Source: an uncultured Alphaproteobacteria bacterium (GTDB taxonomy: Bacteria > Pseudomonadota > Alphaproteobacteria > Methylaequorales > Methylaequoraceae). Taken from it: DNA of 64,000 bases. The position numbers and the translations under genes are program-made. Each line of letters starts with the position of its first letter. The first letter of the stretch is position 1. Below are positions 47,567-56,586 of this stretch, one piece after another. The DNA is taken from positions 1-64,000 of the forward strand of contig CACCPY010000002.1 of assembly GCA_902547955.1 (NCBI GenBank), given 5' to 3'. Under the pieces are notes generated by a model that was given only the letters and a program-made list of their open reading frames with translations, was not told where the DNA came from and searched no databases.

Positions 47567-47794
47567 ATGAAAAAAGATATACATCCAAACTATCACACCA
47601 TAAAAGTTCAACTGACAGACGGAAGCAGTTTTGAAACAAAATCTACCTATGGTAAAGAAGGTGATATTTTAAAGTTGGATATTGATCCTATATCTCACCC
47701 TGCATGGACAGGTGAAGCTTCAAAGTTAATGGACTCTGATGGTCAAGTTGCTAAGTTCAACAAAAGATTCCAAAATTTGAATTTTAAAAAGTAA
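47567..47794 (+). CDS. rpmE: Ribosomal protein bL31
   Basis: The 75-aa protein starts '[29 protein letters not shown]' and has '[31 protein letters not shown]', typical of L31. The cysteines of the zinc-binding form are absent, so it is the C-minus type. The oxidoreductase gene follows after ten bases. Confidence 0.96.
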   Translation: MKKDIHPNYHTIKVQLTDGSSFETKSTYGKEGDILKLDIDPISHPAWTGEASKLMDSDGQVAKFNKRFQNLNFKK

Positions 47795-47804
47795 ATATAC
47801 ATAA

Positions 47805-48779
47805 ATGAAAGCGGTCTATTATGATCACCCAGGTTCACCTGATGTATTGAAAGTCGTAGATTCAGAAATCCCAATACCTAATGATAACCAAATACTTATT
47901 AAAGTTATGGCTGCTGGGGTTAATAGACCAGATATTATTCAAAGACAAGGAAACTACCCTCCACCGGAAAATCACTCACCAATCTTAGGTTTAGAGGTTT
48001 CTGGTTATATTGAAAAAATTGGAAAAAATGTAAAAAATTTTTCTCTAAATAACAAAGTAGCTGCTTTAGTAAACGGAGGTGGATATGCAGAATTTTGTTT
48101 AGCTGAGCAAGAATCAACATTTAAAGTTCCAGGAGATTTGTCATTTAACGAAGCAGCATGTATTCCAGAGTGTTATTTTACTGCTTGGTCTAATTTAGTG
48201 CAAAGAGGTAAACTAACTAGGAACCAAAAGGTTTTGATTCATGGTGGAACAAGCGGCATTGGGATAGCTGCTATACAGATTGCAAAAATATTTAATTCTT
48301 ACGTCATTACAACTGTTGGAAATGCCGAAAAAACTGAATTTTGTAAGAACCTAGGAGTAAATCAAGTTATTAATTACAAAAAACAAGATTTTTTTGAAGT
48401 AGTTAAAAAATCTAATGTTAAAAGTGTCAATTTAATCTTAGATTATGTCGGTGGAGACTACATTTCAAAAAATATAAATTTACTTGATACTGAAGGTACC
48501 TTGGTTAATATTGGGTTTTTAAAAGGCTCAACAACTGAAATAAATTTTATGAAGATTATGTTAAAAAGGTTGCAGATAACTGGTTCTACACTTAGAATCA
48601 GAAATAATAAGTTTAAAGGTCAGGTTTTATCAGAGCTTAAAAAATTTGTTTTTCCTCTATTAATCGAAAGAAAGATCAAGTGTTTTGTAGATTCTGTTTT
48701 TAAATTTGAAGATGTAGTAAAAGCACACCAAAGAATAGACGAAGGCAAACACATTGGAAAAATTATACTCAACCCATAG
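47805..48779 (+). CDS. NADPH:quinone oxidoreductase, PIG3-like
   Basis: The 324-aa medium-chain dehydrogenase lacks zinc ligands. It shows 'AAGVNRPDIIQRQGNYPPP', 'LGLEVSGYIEKIG' and the NADPH fold 'VLIHGGTSGIGIAAIQIAK'. These are signatures of the quinone reductase/PIG3 subgroup, which reduces quinones with NADPH. It is followed by the DUF1013 gene nine bases later. Confidence 0.88.
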   Translation: MKAVYYDHPGSPDVLKVVDSEIPIPNDNQILIKVMAAGVNRPDIIQRQGNYPPPENHSPILGLEVSGYIEKIGKNVKNFSLNNKVAALVNGGGYAEFCLAEQESTFKVPGDLSFNEAACIPECYFTAWSNLVQRGKLTRNQKVLIHGGTSGIGIAAIQIAKIFNSYVITTVGNAEKTEFCKNLGVNQVINYKKQDFFEVVKKSNVKSVNLILDYVGGDYISKNINLLDTEGTLVNIGFLKGSTTEINFMKIMLKRLQITGSTLRIRNNKFKGQVLSELKKFVFPLLIERKIKCFVDSVFKFEDVVKAHQRIDEGKHIGKIILNP

Positions 48780-48788
48780 GAATTTATT

Positions 48789-49325
48789 ATGAGAAAACCA
48801 CTAATGCCCAAAGCCACTGCTAGTTGGTTAATTGAAAACACATCGCTTTCATTTAAGCAAATTTCAAACTTCGTTGGTTTACACATACTTGAAATTCAAG
48901 CTATAGCTGATGGGGAGGTTTCTAATGGAATACTTTCGAGAAATCCTCTTGAAAATGGTGAACTTACAGATGAGGAAATTCAAAAATGCGAAAAAGATGA
49001 AAAACGTGATCTACAAATTAAACACTCTGAAATTCCCATGCCTCAAACTAAAACAAAAGGTGCAAAATATACCCCCTTATCTAAAAGAGCTGACAAACCT
49101 AATGGAATTTACTGGTTAATAAAACACTATCCTAGCTTACCTGATTCCAAAATATGTAAAATAATTGGGACTACAAAGAAAACGGTCCAATCTATAAGAG
49201 ACAGGACTTATTGGAATATTCAAGGTTTAAGAGCACAGAATCCTCAAGAACTGGGTTTATGTTCCAGAGAAGAACTTCAAAAAATGATTGAAAAATTTAG
49301 TAAAGAGGAAACAGTTAAGCAGTAA
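48789..49325 (+). CDS. trcR: TrcR/DUF1013 cell-cycle transcription regulator
   Basis: The 178-aa protein matches DUF1013: 'LMPKATASWLIENTSLSFKQISNFVGLHILEIQAIADGEV', 'GIYWLIKHYPSLPDSKICKIIGTTKKTVQSIRDRTYWN' and 'GLRAQNPQELGLCSREELQ'. It has two helix-turn-helix-like halves. In Caulobacter the family member TrcR associates with RNA polymerase and affects cell-cycle transcription. The family is essentially alphaproteobacterial. Its 3' end overlaps ydcH by 11 bases. Confidence 0.92.
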   Translation: MRKPLMPKATASWLIENTSLSFKQISNFVGLHILEIQAIADGEVSNGILSRNPLENGELTDEEIQKCEKDEKRDLQIKHSEIPMPQTKTKGAKYTPLSKRADKPNGIYWLIKHYPSLPDSKICKIIGTTKKTVQSIRDRTYWNIQGLRAQNPQELGLCSREELQKMIEKFSKEETVKQ

Positions 49326-49491
49326 GTCTTAATATTTCATCTCTAACTTTAAGTTTCTTTTTCTTCAAATTCGTAATCGTTAAATCATCAGTGCTTAAAC
49401 TTCTAAAAGCTTTTTTTAGTTGATTTTCAAATTTTTGATGTTTTGAGACAAGAGACTTAATTTTTTTTTCTTTTAATGCAAGCCTATCCAT
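49315..49491 (-). CDS. ydcH: YdcH/DUF465 small protein
   Basis: Read from the bases: ATG at 49491-49489 to TAA at 49317-49315, 58 aa. The product 'MDRLALKEKKIKSLVSKHQK...' ends in 'ITNLKKKKLKVRDEILRLTA', which fits DUF465 (a 'LKKKKL.LKDEI' helix). The function is unknown. A DUF465 gene near purE is common in alphaproteobacteria. Confidence 0.82.
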   Translation of the reverse strand: MDRLALKEKKIKSLVSKHQKFENQLKKAFRSLSTDDLTITNLKKKKLKVRDEILRLTA

Positions 49492-49539
49492 TATTTAATG
49501 TTAATATGTTTTTTTATTTTTATCTACAATTAATTTAAA

Positions 49540-50031
49540 ATGAAAAAAAAAATTTTAATTTCAATAGTCATGGGTAGCCAATCTGACTGGGAAACTTTAA
49601 AAAATTGCGAGGAGATCTTAAAAAACTTTGGCATAAGTTACGAAAAAAAAATAATCTCGGCACATAGAACTCCAGAAAGGCTTTATGAGTACGCAAAAAA
49701 TATTGAAGATAGAGGAATTGAGGTTGTAATTGCAGGTGCTGGGGGAGCCGCTCATTTGCCTGGGATGATAGCATCACTTACTACGACCACTGTACTTGGT
49801 GTTCCTGTAGAGTCAAAAGCATTAAAAGGTATTGATAGTTTACTTTCAATTGTTCAAATGCCAGCGGGAGTTCCTTTACCCACTCTTGCAATAGGTAAAG
49901 CTGGAGCAATAAACGCGTCACTTGCGGCAATCTCTATATTAGGAAATAAATATCCACAAATATTAAAAAAATTAAAACTCTATAGATCAAAAATTACAAA
50001 ATCTATAAAAAAAACTCCCAAAAATGCGTAG
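49540..50031 (+). CDS. purE: N5-carboxyaminoimidazole ribonucleotide mutase
   Basis: PurE moves the carboxyl group made by PurK in purine synthesis. The 163-aa class I enzyme has '[12 protein letters not shown]', the catalytic 'SAHRTPERL', '[29 protein letters not shown]' and '[21 protein letters not shown]'. It overlaps purK by eight bases. Confidence 0.97.
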   Translation: MKKKILISIVMGSQSDWETLKNCEEILKNFGISYEKKIISAHRTPERLYEYAKNIEDRGIEVVIAGAGGAAHLPGMIASLTTTTVLGVPVESKALKGIDSLLSIVQMPAGVPLPTLAIGKAGAINASLAAISILGNKYPQILKKLKLYRSKITKSIKKTPKNA

Positions 50032-51058
50032 TTTAGGCATTATTGGGGGAGGACAGTTAGGAATGTTTATTTGCCAAGCAGCAAAAAGTTTAGGAATTAA
50101 AACCTCAATTTTTTCAGAAAACCCAGAGTTCAGTGCAAAAAAATTTTGTGATCAATATTTTATTGGGAAATTCAACGATAATGAGGTTTTGGAAAATTTC
50201 ATAAACTCAGCAGATTATTTTACGATTGAAACTGAAAATATACCTTATGACATATTAGACAAAATTGCATCAGTAAAACAAATATTTCCTGATCCACAAA
50301 TTGTAAAGATTTGTCAAAATAGGTTAAAAGAAAAAAGATTTTTAAATTCATTAGAAAATATAAGAACAGCTGTTTATTTTGAAATTAACAGTTTTAAAGA
50401 TTTAGAAAAAAAAATTAGTCTCATCAATAATAACGGAATTTTAAAAACATCAGAATTGGGTTACGATGGTAAGGGCCAATACAAAATTGTTAATGGAAAA
50501 ATTGATGACCTTAAAGATTTAAATTTAAAAAATTTTATTCTAGAAAAGATATTAGATTTTAAAAAAGAAATATCCGTTATTGTATGCAGAAAAAATAAAA
50601 AAGTAGAAGCCTATCCAGTAGTAGAAAATATTCATAAAAATTCTATTTTAAGAGAGACGATTTATCCTGCTAATTTAACTAAAGAAGTATCAAATAAAGC
50701 ATTAAAAATGGCTATTCAGATTGCAGACGAACTTGACCTTCATGGGATACTTGCTGTTGAAATGTTTCTTATGAAAGATGAATCAATTATAGTTAATGAA
50801 TTAGCACCTAGACCACACAATTCTGGTCATTGGACTTTAGATTATTGTGAAGTTAGTCAATTTCAGAATTTAATAAATACTATTTTTTTAAATTCACCAA
50901 AATACCCAAGTCCACATGCCTCTTGTAAAATGATAAATGTAATAGGAGATGAATTTTTAAGTAAAGAAAAACTCAAAAAAAAATTTAAATTTTACGACTA
51001 TTTTAAGAAAGAAATCAAGAGTTCAAGAAAAATGGGACATTACACTTTTAAAATTTAA
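50024..51058 (+). CDS. purK: N5-carboxyaminoimidazole ribonucleotide synthetase
   Basis: PurK is an ATP-grasp enzyme that carboxylates aminoimidazole ribotide. The 344-aa protein has '[21 protein letters not shown]', '[16 protein letters not shown]', '[19 protein letters not shown]' and '[24 protein letters not shown]'. It pairs with the upstream purE and its end overlaps the convergent COQ9 gene by 11 bases. Confidence 0.97.
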   Translation: MRSLGIIGGGQLGMFICQAAKSLGIKTSIFSENPEFSAKKFCDQYFIGKFNDNEVLENFINSADYFTIETENIPYDILDKIASVKQIFPDPQIVKICQNRLKEKRFLNSLENIRTAVYFEINSFKDLEKKISLINNNGILKTSELGYDGKGQYKIVNGKIDDLKDLNLKNFILEKILDFKKEISVIVCRKNKKVEAYPVVENIHKNSILRETIYPANLTKEVSNKALKMAIQIADELDLHGILAVEMFLMKDESIIVNELAPRPHNSGHWTLDYCEVSQFQNLINTIFLNSPKYPSPHASCKMINVIGDEFLSKEKLKKKFKFYDYFKKEIKSSRKMGHYTFKI

Positions 51059-51644
51059 TATTTTTTTTTAATTTATTTTTTAAATTACCAAACTTTAAAA
51101 CTGCACTTATTTCTTTATCTAGAAATTTTTTAGTTCTTTCCAAATCTTTTGAATTATCAAAAACAAAAAAGGAAAATGTGATAGCGTATATATTCATTAA
51201 TATAATTCTTTTTGTATAGTAATTATAATCTGTTGATTTGTCCCCAGCCAAAAACCAAATTTCATCAGCTATCTTAAATAAAGTTTTGTTAGAGCTAACA
51301 ATCAAGTTCGGTTTTAAAATTTTTTTAAAAAATTTTCTTTTATCTACTAAATTTTGAAAAACCATCAATCTTCTAATGACAAAATATTTTATTTTTTCAT
51401 TTATCTTATAGTTTTTAAATCTACTTGGTTTTTGTTCTTTGTCTATTATTTGGTTGATCATTAAATTTAACTCTTTCATTAATGATGAAAGTCCTTTAGG
51501 AAGTAAATCTTGCTTAATGTCGTAAAATTTATCTTGATTAATCTTCAATTGTGAAAGAGTGCTTAGTAAAGCATCATCAAAATCTTCATACTCAGTAATA
51601 TTTTTGAGTAGACGTAAGAGAATTTTATTTCTATTAATTTTCAT
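51048..51644 (-). CDS. COQ9-family ubiquinone biosynthesis protein
   Basis: COQ9 binds lipids and helps ubiquinone synthesis. The 198-aa protein has a TetR-like helical layout and the family-typical 'IADEIWFLAGDKSTDYNYYTKRIILMNIYAI' followed by 'FDNSKDLERTKKFLDKEISAVLKFG'. It is divergent from rpsU, an arrangement usual in alphaproteobacteria. The sequence is strongly drifted to Lys/Asn. Confidence 0.85.
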   Translation of the reverse strand: MKINRNKILLRLLKNITEYEDFDDALLSTLSQLKINQDKFYDIKQDLLPKGLSSLMKELNLMINQIIDKEQKPSRFKNYKINEKIKYFVIRRLMVFQNLVDKRKFFKKILKPNLIVSSNKTLFKIADEIWFLAGDKSTDYNYYTKRIILMNIYAITFSFFVFDNSKDLERTKKFLDKEISAVLKFGNLKNKLKKNIKF

Positions 51645-51668
51645 ATTTCAAGTTATTAAATAAAAAAG

Positions 51669-51696
51669 TTTACATTATTATAAATTTTTATATAAA
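51669..51696 (+). promoter_or_regulatory. Candidate promoter of rpsU
   Basis: TTTACA (51669-51674) and TATAAA (51691-51696) are 16 bases apart. A start of transcription near 51703 would leave a ~21-base leader containing AAGGAG (51711-51716). Confidence 0.5.
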
Positions 51697-51723
51697 TAAA
51701 CTTCATAATTAAGGAGTATTAAA

Positions 51724-51930
51724 ATTATTAGAGTTCAAGTAAGAGATAATAATCTTGAAAAAGCTATGAGGGCTATGAAGAAAAAGCTTCAGAGAGAAGG
51801 CGTGTTCAAAGAAATGAAACAAAGGAGAGCCTACGAAAAACCCTCAGAAAAAAAAGCTAGATTGTTAAACGAATCAACAAGAAGATGTAAAAAGATGCTC
51901 AGAAAAAAACTGGAGATACAAGGTTATTAG
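51724..51930 (+). CDS. rpsU: Ribosomal protein bS21 with apparent AUU start codon
   Basis: The frame encodes 'IRVQVRDNNLEKAMRAMKKK' then 'LQREGVFKEMKQRRAYEKPS' and ends '...KLEIQGY' at TAG 51928-51930, a clear S21. No ATG, GTG or TTG lies between the in-frame stop at 51706 and the conserved region. AAGGAG (51711-51716) is placed seven bases before ATT 51724, which is the best start (68 aa, normal length). The first in-frame ATG would remove the conserved N-terminus. AUU starts are known for infC. A point error in the assembly (ATG to ATT) is the main alternative. Confidence 0.85.
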   Translation: MIRVQVRDNNLEKAMRAMKKKLQREGVFKEMKQRRAYEKPSEKKARLLNESTRRCKKMLRKKLEIQGY

Positions 51931-51953
51931 CTTAAAGGTGTTTTTTAAAACAT

Positions 51954-51976
51954 CAATCTTTATAGATTGCATTTTC
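51954..51976. terminator. Weak terminator between rpsU and pntB
   Basis: CAATCT (51954-51959) and AGATTG (51964-51969) flank TTAT and lead into CATTTTC. The stem is short, and the gap is shared by the convergent pntB. Confidence 0.4.
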
Positions 51977-53368
51977 TTAGTCTAGACTTTTAACGATATC
52001 CTCGACCATTTTTTTTGCATCAGAAAATAACATCATAGTGTTATCTCTAAAAAACAATTCATTATCGACACCTGCATAGCCTGACGCCATCGACCTCTTT
52101 ACAAATAAAACTGTACCTGAATTTTCGACATCGAGTATTGGCATACCATAAATTGGACTACTTTTATCGGTCTTAGCTGCAGGGTTGGTGATGTCATTAG
52201 CCCCAATAACAAAAGCAGCATCAGTGTTCGAAAATTCACTATTAATTTCTTCTAACTCAAAAACCTCATCATACGGTACGTTAGCTTCGGCAAGTAAAAC
52301 ATTCATGTGACCCGGCATTCTTCCGGCTACTGGATGAATAGCATATTTTATTGTAACACCGTTTTTTTTTAATATATCACACATCTCTCTTAGTGCATGT
52401 TGAGCTTGAGCAACTGCCATGCCATAACCTGGAACAATGATTACACTACTCGCATTTGACATTATGAATGCTGCATCCTCAGGACTTCCTGTTTTAACTG
52501 TTTTTCCTTGATTCTTATCAACGGTTGTGCCCTCTTCTACTCCAAACCCACCCAGAATAACGCTGACAAATGATCTATTCATTCCTTTGCACATTATATA
52601 ACTAAGTATTGCACCTGATGCACCAACTAAGGAACCCACAATTATTAATAAATGGTTTGAAAGTGTAAAGCCAATTCCTGCAGCTGCCCATCCTGAATAT
52701 GAGTTTAACATTGAAACCACAACTGGCATATCTGCCCCACCTATTGGTATTATTAGCAAAATTCCCAACAGCAAGGATAACCCTACGATCAACCAAAATA
52801 TATTTGTAGACGTGTCAACGGTAAAAATTACAGTCAAAACTACTAAAGACAAAAAAATCAAAAGATTGAGAAAGTGCTGACCAAAAAAGGTGGTAGGTGC
52901 TCCGCTTACCAGACCTTGTAGTTTTAAAAATGCTATAATCGAACCAGTAAATGTAATTGCTCCTATTGCTACACCTATAGACATTTCAACAAGACTTGAA
53001 GCGAATATTTTTCCATTGTCACCAACAATACCATAACTCTCTGGAGCGTAGAAAGCACTGGTTGCTACAAATACTGCAGCTAAGCCAACCAACGAATGAA
53101 ATGCGGCAACAAGCTGAGGTAAAGCGGTCATTTCTATTTTTAAAGCGATATATGTTCCAATTCCACCTCCTATTAAAATGCCGAGAATAATCATTTCGTA
53201 GGATAAAACATTTGGATTAAACAAGGTTGTTATTACAGCGATGATCATCCCTATAATACCCATGATATTACCATTTCTTGCTGATTCGGGATGGGAAAGA
53301 CCTTTTAAAGCCAAAATAAAAAATATTGCAGAAATAAGGTAACTTATGGCTGTTAAATTTTCACTCAC
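51977..53368 (-). CDS. pntB: NAD(P) transhydrogenase subunit beta
   Basis: PntB holds the NADP-binding domain and most of the membrane proton channel of transhydrogenase. The 463-aa protein has about eight or nine membrane helices (1-265) and the C-terminal NADP domain with 'VIIVPGYGMAVAQAQHALREM', 'IHPVAGRMPGHMNVLLAEANVPYDEV' and 'VIGANDITNPAA'. It overlaps pntA2 by one base. Confidence 0.97.
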   Translation of the reverse strand: MSENLTAISYLISAIFFILALKGLSHPESARNGNIMGIIGMIIAVITTLFNPNVLSYEMIILGILIGGGIGTYIALKIEMTALPQLVAAFHSLVGLAAVFVATSAFYAPESYGIVGDNGKIFASSLVEMSIGVAIGAITFTGSIIAFLKLQGLVSGAPTTFFGQHFLNLLIFLSLVVLTVIFTVDTSTNIFWLIVGLSLLLGILLIIPIGGADMPVVVSMLNSYSGWAAAGIGFTLSNHLLIIVGSLVGASGAILSYIMCKGMNRSFVSVILGGFGVEEGTTVDKNQGKTVKTGSPEDAAFIMSNASSVIIVPGYGMAVAQAQHALREMCDILKKNGVTIKYAIHPVAGRMPGHMNVLLAEANVPYDEVFELEEINSEFSNTDAAFVIGANDITNPAAKTDKSSPIYGMPILDVENSGTVLFVKRSMASGYAGVDNELFFRDNTMMLFSDAKKMVEDIVKSLD

Positions 53369-53673
53369 TATTTGTTATCCTTTTTTTCTTTCTTTTTAAA
53401 CATTGAAAGCATTCGATGAGAAACTACAAAACCACCGAAAATATTTACGGAGGCTAAAATAATGGCAAAAAAACCCATTATAGACGAGAAATTGAAGTCT
53501 TCAGGTCCTGCTGCTATCAAAGCTCCTACTATTATAACGCTTGATATTGCATTAGTAACAGCCATCAGTGGAGAGTGCAAGGCAGAGGTTACTCCCCAAA
53601 TAACATAGTAACCAATGATACATGCTAGAACAAAAATCATTATTAGATTTATAATTGGATCAATATTTTCCAT
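53368..53673 (-). CDS. pntA2: NAD(P) transhydrogenase subunit alpha, membrane part
   Basis: The 101-aa protein has three membrane helices, including 'YYVIWGVTSALHSPLMAVTNAISSVIIVGAL', the standard PntA C-terminal (PntAB) part. In many alphaproteobacteria PntA is split in two, as here. It is five bases from pntA1. Confidence 0.95.
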   Translation of the reverse strand: MENIDPIINLIMIFVLACIIGYYVIWGVTSALHSPLMAVTNAISSVIIVGALIAAGPEDFNFSSIMGFFAIILASVNIFGGFVVSHRMLSMFKKKEKKDNK

Positions 53674-53678
53674 AATTG

Positions 53679-54797
53679 TTATTTCTCCTTCTTTTTCAAA
53701 TTATCTATTATGCATGTTTCTTTTACAACTTCGTCTTCCCAATTAAAATTTTTGAACTTTCCATCATTACATGAATTCATTAAAAAGTTTAGAACATTTT
53801 TTGAGAAAAGTCTTGATGAGTCTTGCGCTACAGACGCCGGAAGGTTTAAGGGACCTACTATCTTTTTTGATTTATAGTCAACAGTTTCCCCGTGCTTTGT
53901 TAGCTCACAGTTACCCCCGAATTCTGAAGCTAGATCCATTATAACACTCCCAATCTTCATTCCATCAACCATTTTCTTAGTGATTATTTTTGGTGACGGT
54001 TTTCCTGGAATTAAAGCAGTCGTTATAACTATATCTGTTTTTTTCAAGCTTTCTGCTAGCAACACTGCTTGTTTTTTTTTATAAGTTTTTGACATTTCTT
54101 TAGCATACCCGCCTGCTGTTTCTCCAGAGTCTTCACCTTTGACTTCAATAAACTTAGCTCCTAAGCTCTCAACCTGTTCTTTCGTTGAAGATCTTACATC
54201 AAATGAGGAAACCACTGCGCCCAGTCTTTTTGCCGTAGCTATTGCTTGAAGCCCTGCAACACCTGCACCTATAACCAAAACTTTAGCTGGAGCTACCGTT
54301 CCTGCTGAGGTCATCATTAGTGGAAAAGCTTTATTAAAAATTGAAGCTGCATCAATAACGGCTTTATATCCTGATAAATTGCTCTGAGATGACAAAACGT
54401 CCATACTTTGCGCTCGAGAAATTCTTGGCATTCTCTCTAATGCAAAAACATTAATATTAAGTTTTTTTAAACTGCTAAATTCTGCTTTGAATTTCTGTTC
54501 ATACAATAAGGTTAAAACACTTGCATTTTTTAAATATTTTAATTCATTAACTTTCTTATTTTTTGTGGGTCTTTGAATCTTTACAACAACATCAGCTTTA
54601 GAATAAAGTTCATTTAATTTACTTGAGATTTTCGCCCCCACTTTTTTGTAATCGTCATCCGAATATGATGAATTAATGCCTGCGTTAGATTGAACAAAAA
54701 CTTTGAACCCCATTTTAGCCAAAGCTGAAACACAATCTGGCGTAATTCCAACCCTATGTTCGTTTTCTAATATTTCAGAAGGTACAACTAGTTTCAT
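53679..54797 (-). CDS. pntA1: NAD(P) transhydrogenase subunit alpha, NAD-binding part
   Basis: The enzyme couples proton entry to NADPH formation from NADH. The protein has 'EHRVGITPDCVSALAKMGF', 'RMPRISRAQSMDVLSSQSNLSGYKAVI' and the NAD fold 'VLVIGAGVAGLQAIATAKRLGAVVSSFDVR'. I use ATG 54797 (372 aa); a TTG three codons upstream is possible. pntA1-A2-B form an operon downstream of pepF. Confidence 0.96.
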   Translation of the reverse strand: MKLVVPSEILENEHRVGITPDCVSALAKMGFKVFVQSNAGINSSYSDDDYKKVGAKISSKLNELYSKADVVVKIQRPTKNKKVNELKYLKNASVLTLLYEQKFKAEFSSLKKLNINVFALERMPRISRAQSMDVLSSQSNLSGYKAVIDAASIFNKAFPLMMTSAGTVAPAKVLVIGAGVAGLQAIATAKRLGAVVSSFDVRSSTKEQVESLGAKFIEVKGEDSGETAGGYAKEMSKTYKKKQAVLLAESLKKTDIVITTALIPGKPSPKIITKKMVDGMKIGSVIMDLASEFGGNCELTKHGETVDYKSKKIVGPLNLPASVAQDSSRLFSKNVLNFLMNSCNDGKFKNFNWEDEVVKETCIIDNLKKKEK

Positions 54798-54807
54798 AGC
54801 AGCCAAT

Positions 54808-56553
54808 CTAACTTAATTTTTCTAAATCATCCATCAAATTTTTAATTAAATTCATTCCAAGTTGCCAAAAATCTCCCCTTTTAGGATTTAGCTTAAATTT
54901 ACTTAGATGATTTTGATAATGTACTGACCCGCCTGCCTCAAGAAGTGCATAATATTTTTCTATAAAATCGTCGTCACCATCTTCATATTTTTTATATAAA
55001 GAATTCACAAGACAATCACCAAATGCGTAGGCATATACATAAAAAGGAGAATGGATAAAATGAGGTATGTAAGCCCAAAAATATTTATAATTATCGTTAA
55101 ATTTTATTGATGGACCTAAAGACTCTTTTTGGGTATCCATCCAAATTTTTCCAATTTCTTCTTCAGTCAATTCTCCAGAGGATCTCTTCAAATGAACTTC
55201 TCTTTCAAATTTAAAAAAAGCAACTTGTCTAAAAACAGTGTTTAACATATCTTCAATTTTTGATCTAAGTAAAGAAATTTTTTGATTTTTATTTTCTGAT
55301 TTTTTTAGCAAAGACTTAAAGGTTAACATTTCTCCAAATACACTGGCTGTCTCTGCCAACGTCAAAGGTGTGTCAGCAAGTAGAACACCATTTTTATTTG
55401 CAAGGTACTGATGAATCCCATGTCCAAGCTCATGAGCCAAAGTCATGACATCTCTTATTTTTCCTTGGTAGTTAATTAATATGCAAGGGTGACAACTAGG
55501 TACTGTAGGGTGCGAGAAAGCTCCAGAAGTCTTTCCTTTTTTTACTTTAGCATGAATCCATGAGTTTTCGAAGAAAAGGTTTGCGATTTTTCCAAACCTA
55601 TCATCAAATTCACTGTATGCATTAACCACAATACTTTTTGCCTCATTCCAATTTATTTTTAATTCTTTTTGCTTTGGATATGGGGCATTTCTGTCCCAAT
55701 AATTTAGTTTTTTTCCACCAAAGAACTTTGCCTTGTATTTATAATATCTATGACAAATTTCTGAATAATTATTAGAAGCTGTTTCCACCAAACAATCTAC
55801 ATCAGATTTATCTATCTGATTTGATAGGTGTCTTGAGGATTCTGAAAATTCAAATCCTCTTATGTTTTTATTTATATCAAGGTCTTTTGAAATTGTATTC
55901 ATTATGAAAGAAAAGTTAAAAATATTTTCTTTTAATGTATCTCCAAATACTTTCGCTGCTTTTTTTCTAACTTTACCGTTAGTTGAACTTAATAAATTTA
56001 ATATTTCAGTTTCGGTGAGATTTTTTGCATTAAATTTAAATTTCAGTCTCGCCATTGACTGATCAAAGAATTTCACCCATGCAGAGGAGCTCGTAATAGA
56101 TTTCTCCATAAGGAGTTTTTCATTATCTTCGGACTTTTGATATTTCTTAAACTTTCTGTGGTTTTCGATCCAGTTAACGTATTTAGTATTATCAAAACAC
56201 TTTAAATTCTTTGTAGGTAAGTTGTTTAGTTCAATTCCATAAAAAATTAAATTTTTTTCGATATTTGATAATTTTTCTTCGACTTCTTGATAAAATTTTT
56301 TAATTTTATCTTCTAGTTGATCAGTACAATAACTTAAGTAAGCGAAGCTTTGAATTTTTTGAATAACTTCCTCAACCTTTTCATACTCTTTTAATGAGTT
56401 TAATAATGATTCAGAGCTTAAAGATTTTAGCTTCCCTCTATATTTATTTTGAAATTTTTTTGAAATGGTATTAAGATTTTTAAAATCTTTATTAATTTGA
56501 TAATCTTCAATACTTTCGTAAAATTGATTAAGGTTCCAGGATGGTAATGTCAT
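54808..56553 (-). CDS. Oligoendopeptidase F-like M3 metallopeptidase
   Basis: The 581-aa cytoplasmic peptidase has the M3 zinc site 'LAHELGHGIHQYL' (HELGH at 374-378). Upstream it has 'HPTVPSCHPCILINYQGKIRDVMT', and downstream 'LAETASVFGEMLTF' with the third ligand Glu. It probably trims peptides of 6-20 residues. It is divergent from fadD with 33 bases between. Confidence 0.93.
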   Translation of the reverse strand: MTLPSWNLNQFYESIEDYQINKDFKNLNTISKKFQNKYRGKLKSLSSESLLNSLKEYEKVEEVIQKIQSFAYLSYCTDQLEDKIKKFYQEVEEKLSNIEKNLIFYGIELNNLPTKNLKCFDNTKYVNWIENHRKFKKYQKSEDNEKLLMEKSITSSSAWVKFFDQSMARLKFKFNAKNLTETEILNLLSSTNGKVRKKAAKVFGDTLKENIFNFSFIMNTISKDLDINKNIRGFEFSESSRHLSNQIDKSDVDCLVETASNNYSEICHRYYKYKAKFFGGKKLNYWDRNAPYPKQKELKINWNEAKSIVVNAYSEFDDRFGKIANLFFENSWIHAKVKKGKTSGAFSHPTVPSCHPCILINYQGKIRDVMTLAHELGHGIHQYLANKNGVLLADTPLTLAETASVFGEMLTFKSLLKKSENKNQKISLLRSKIEDMLNTVFRQVAFFKFEREVHLKRSSGELTEEEIGKIWMDTQKESLGPSIKFNDNYKYFWAYIPHFIHSPFYVYAYAFGDCLVNSLYKKYEDGDDDFIEKYYALLEAGGSVHYQNHLSKFKLNPKRGDFWQLGMNLIKNLMDDLEKLS

Positions 56554-56586
56554 TGTAAGAAATTATAAAAGTTTTTATAAAATAAA

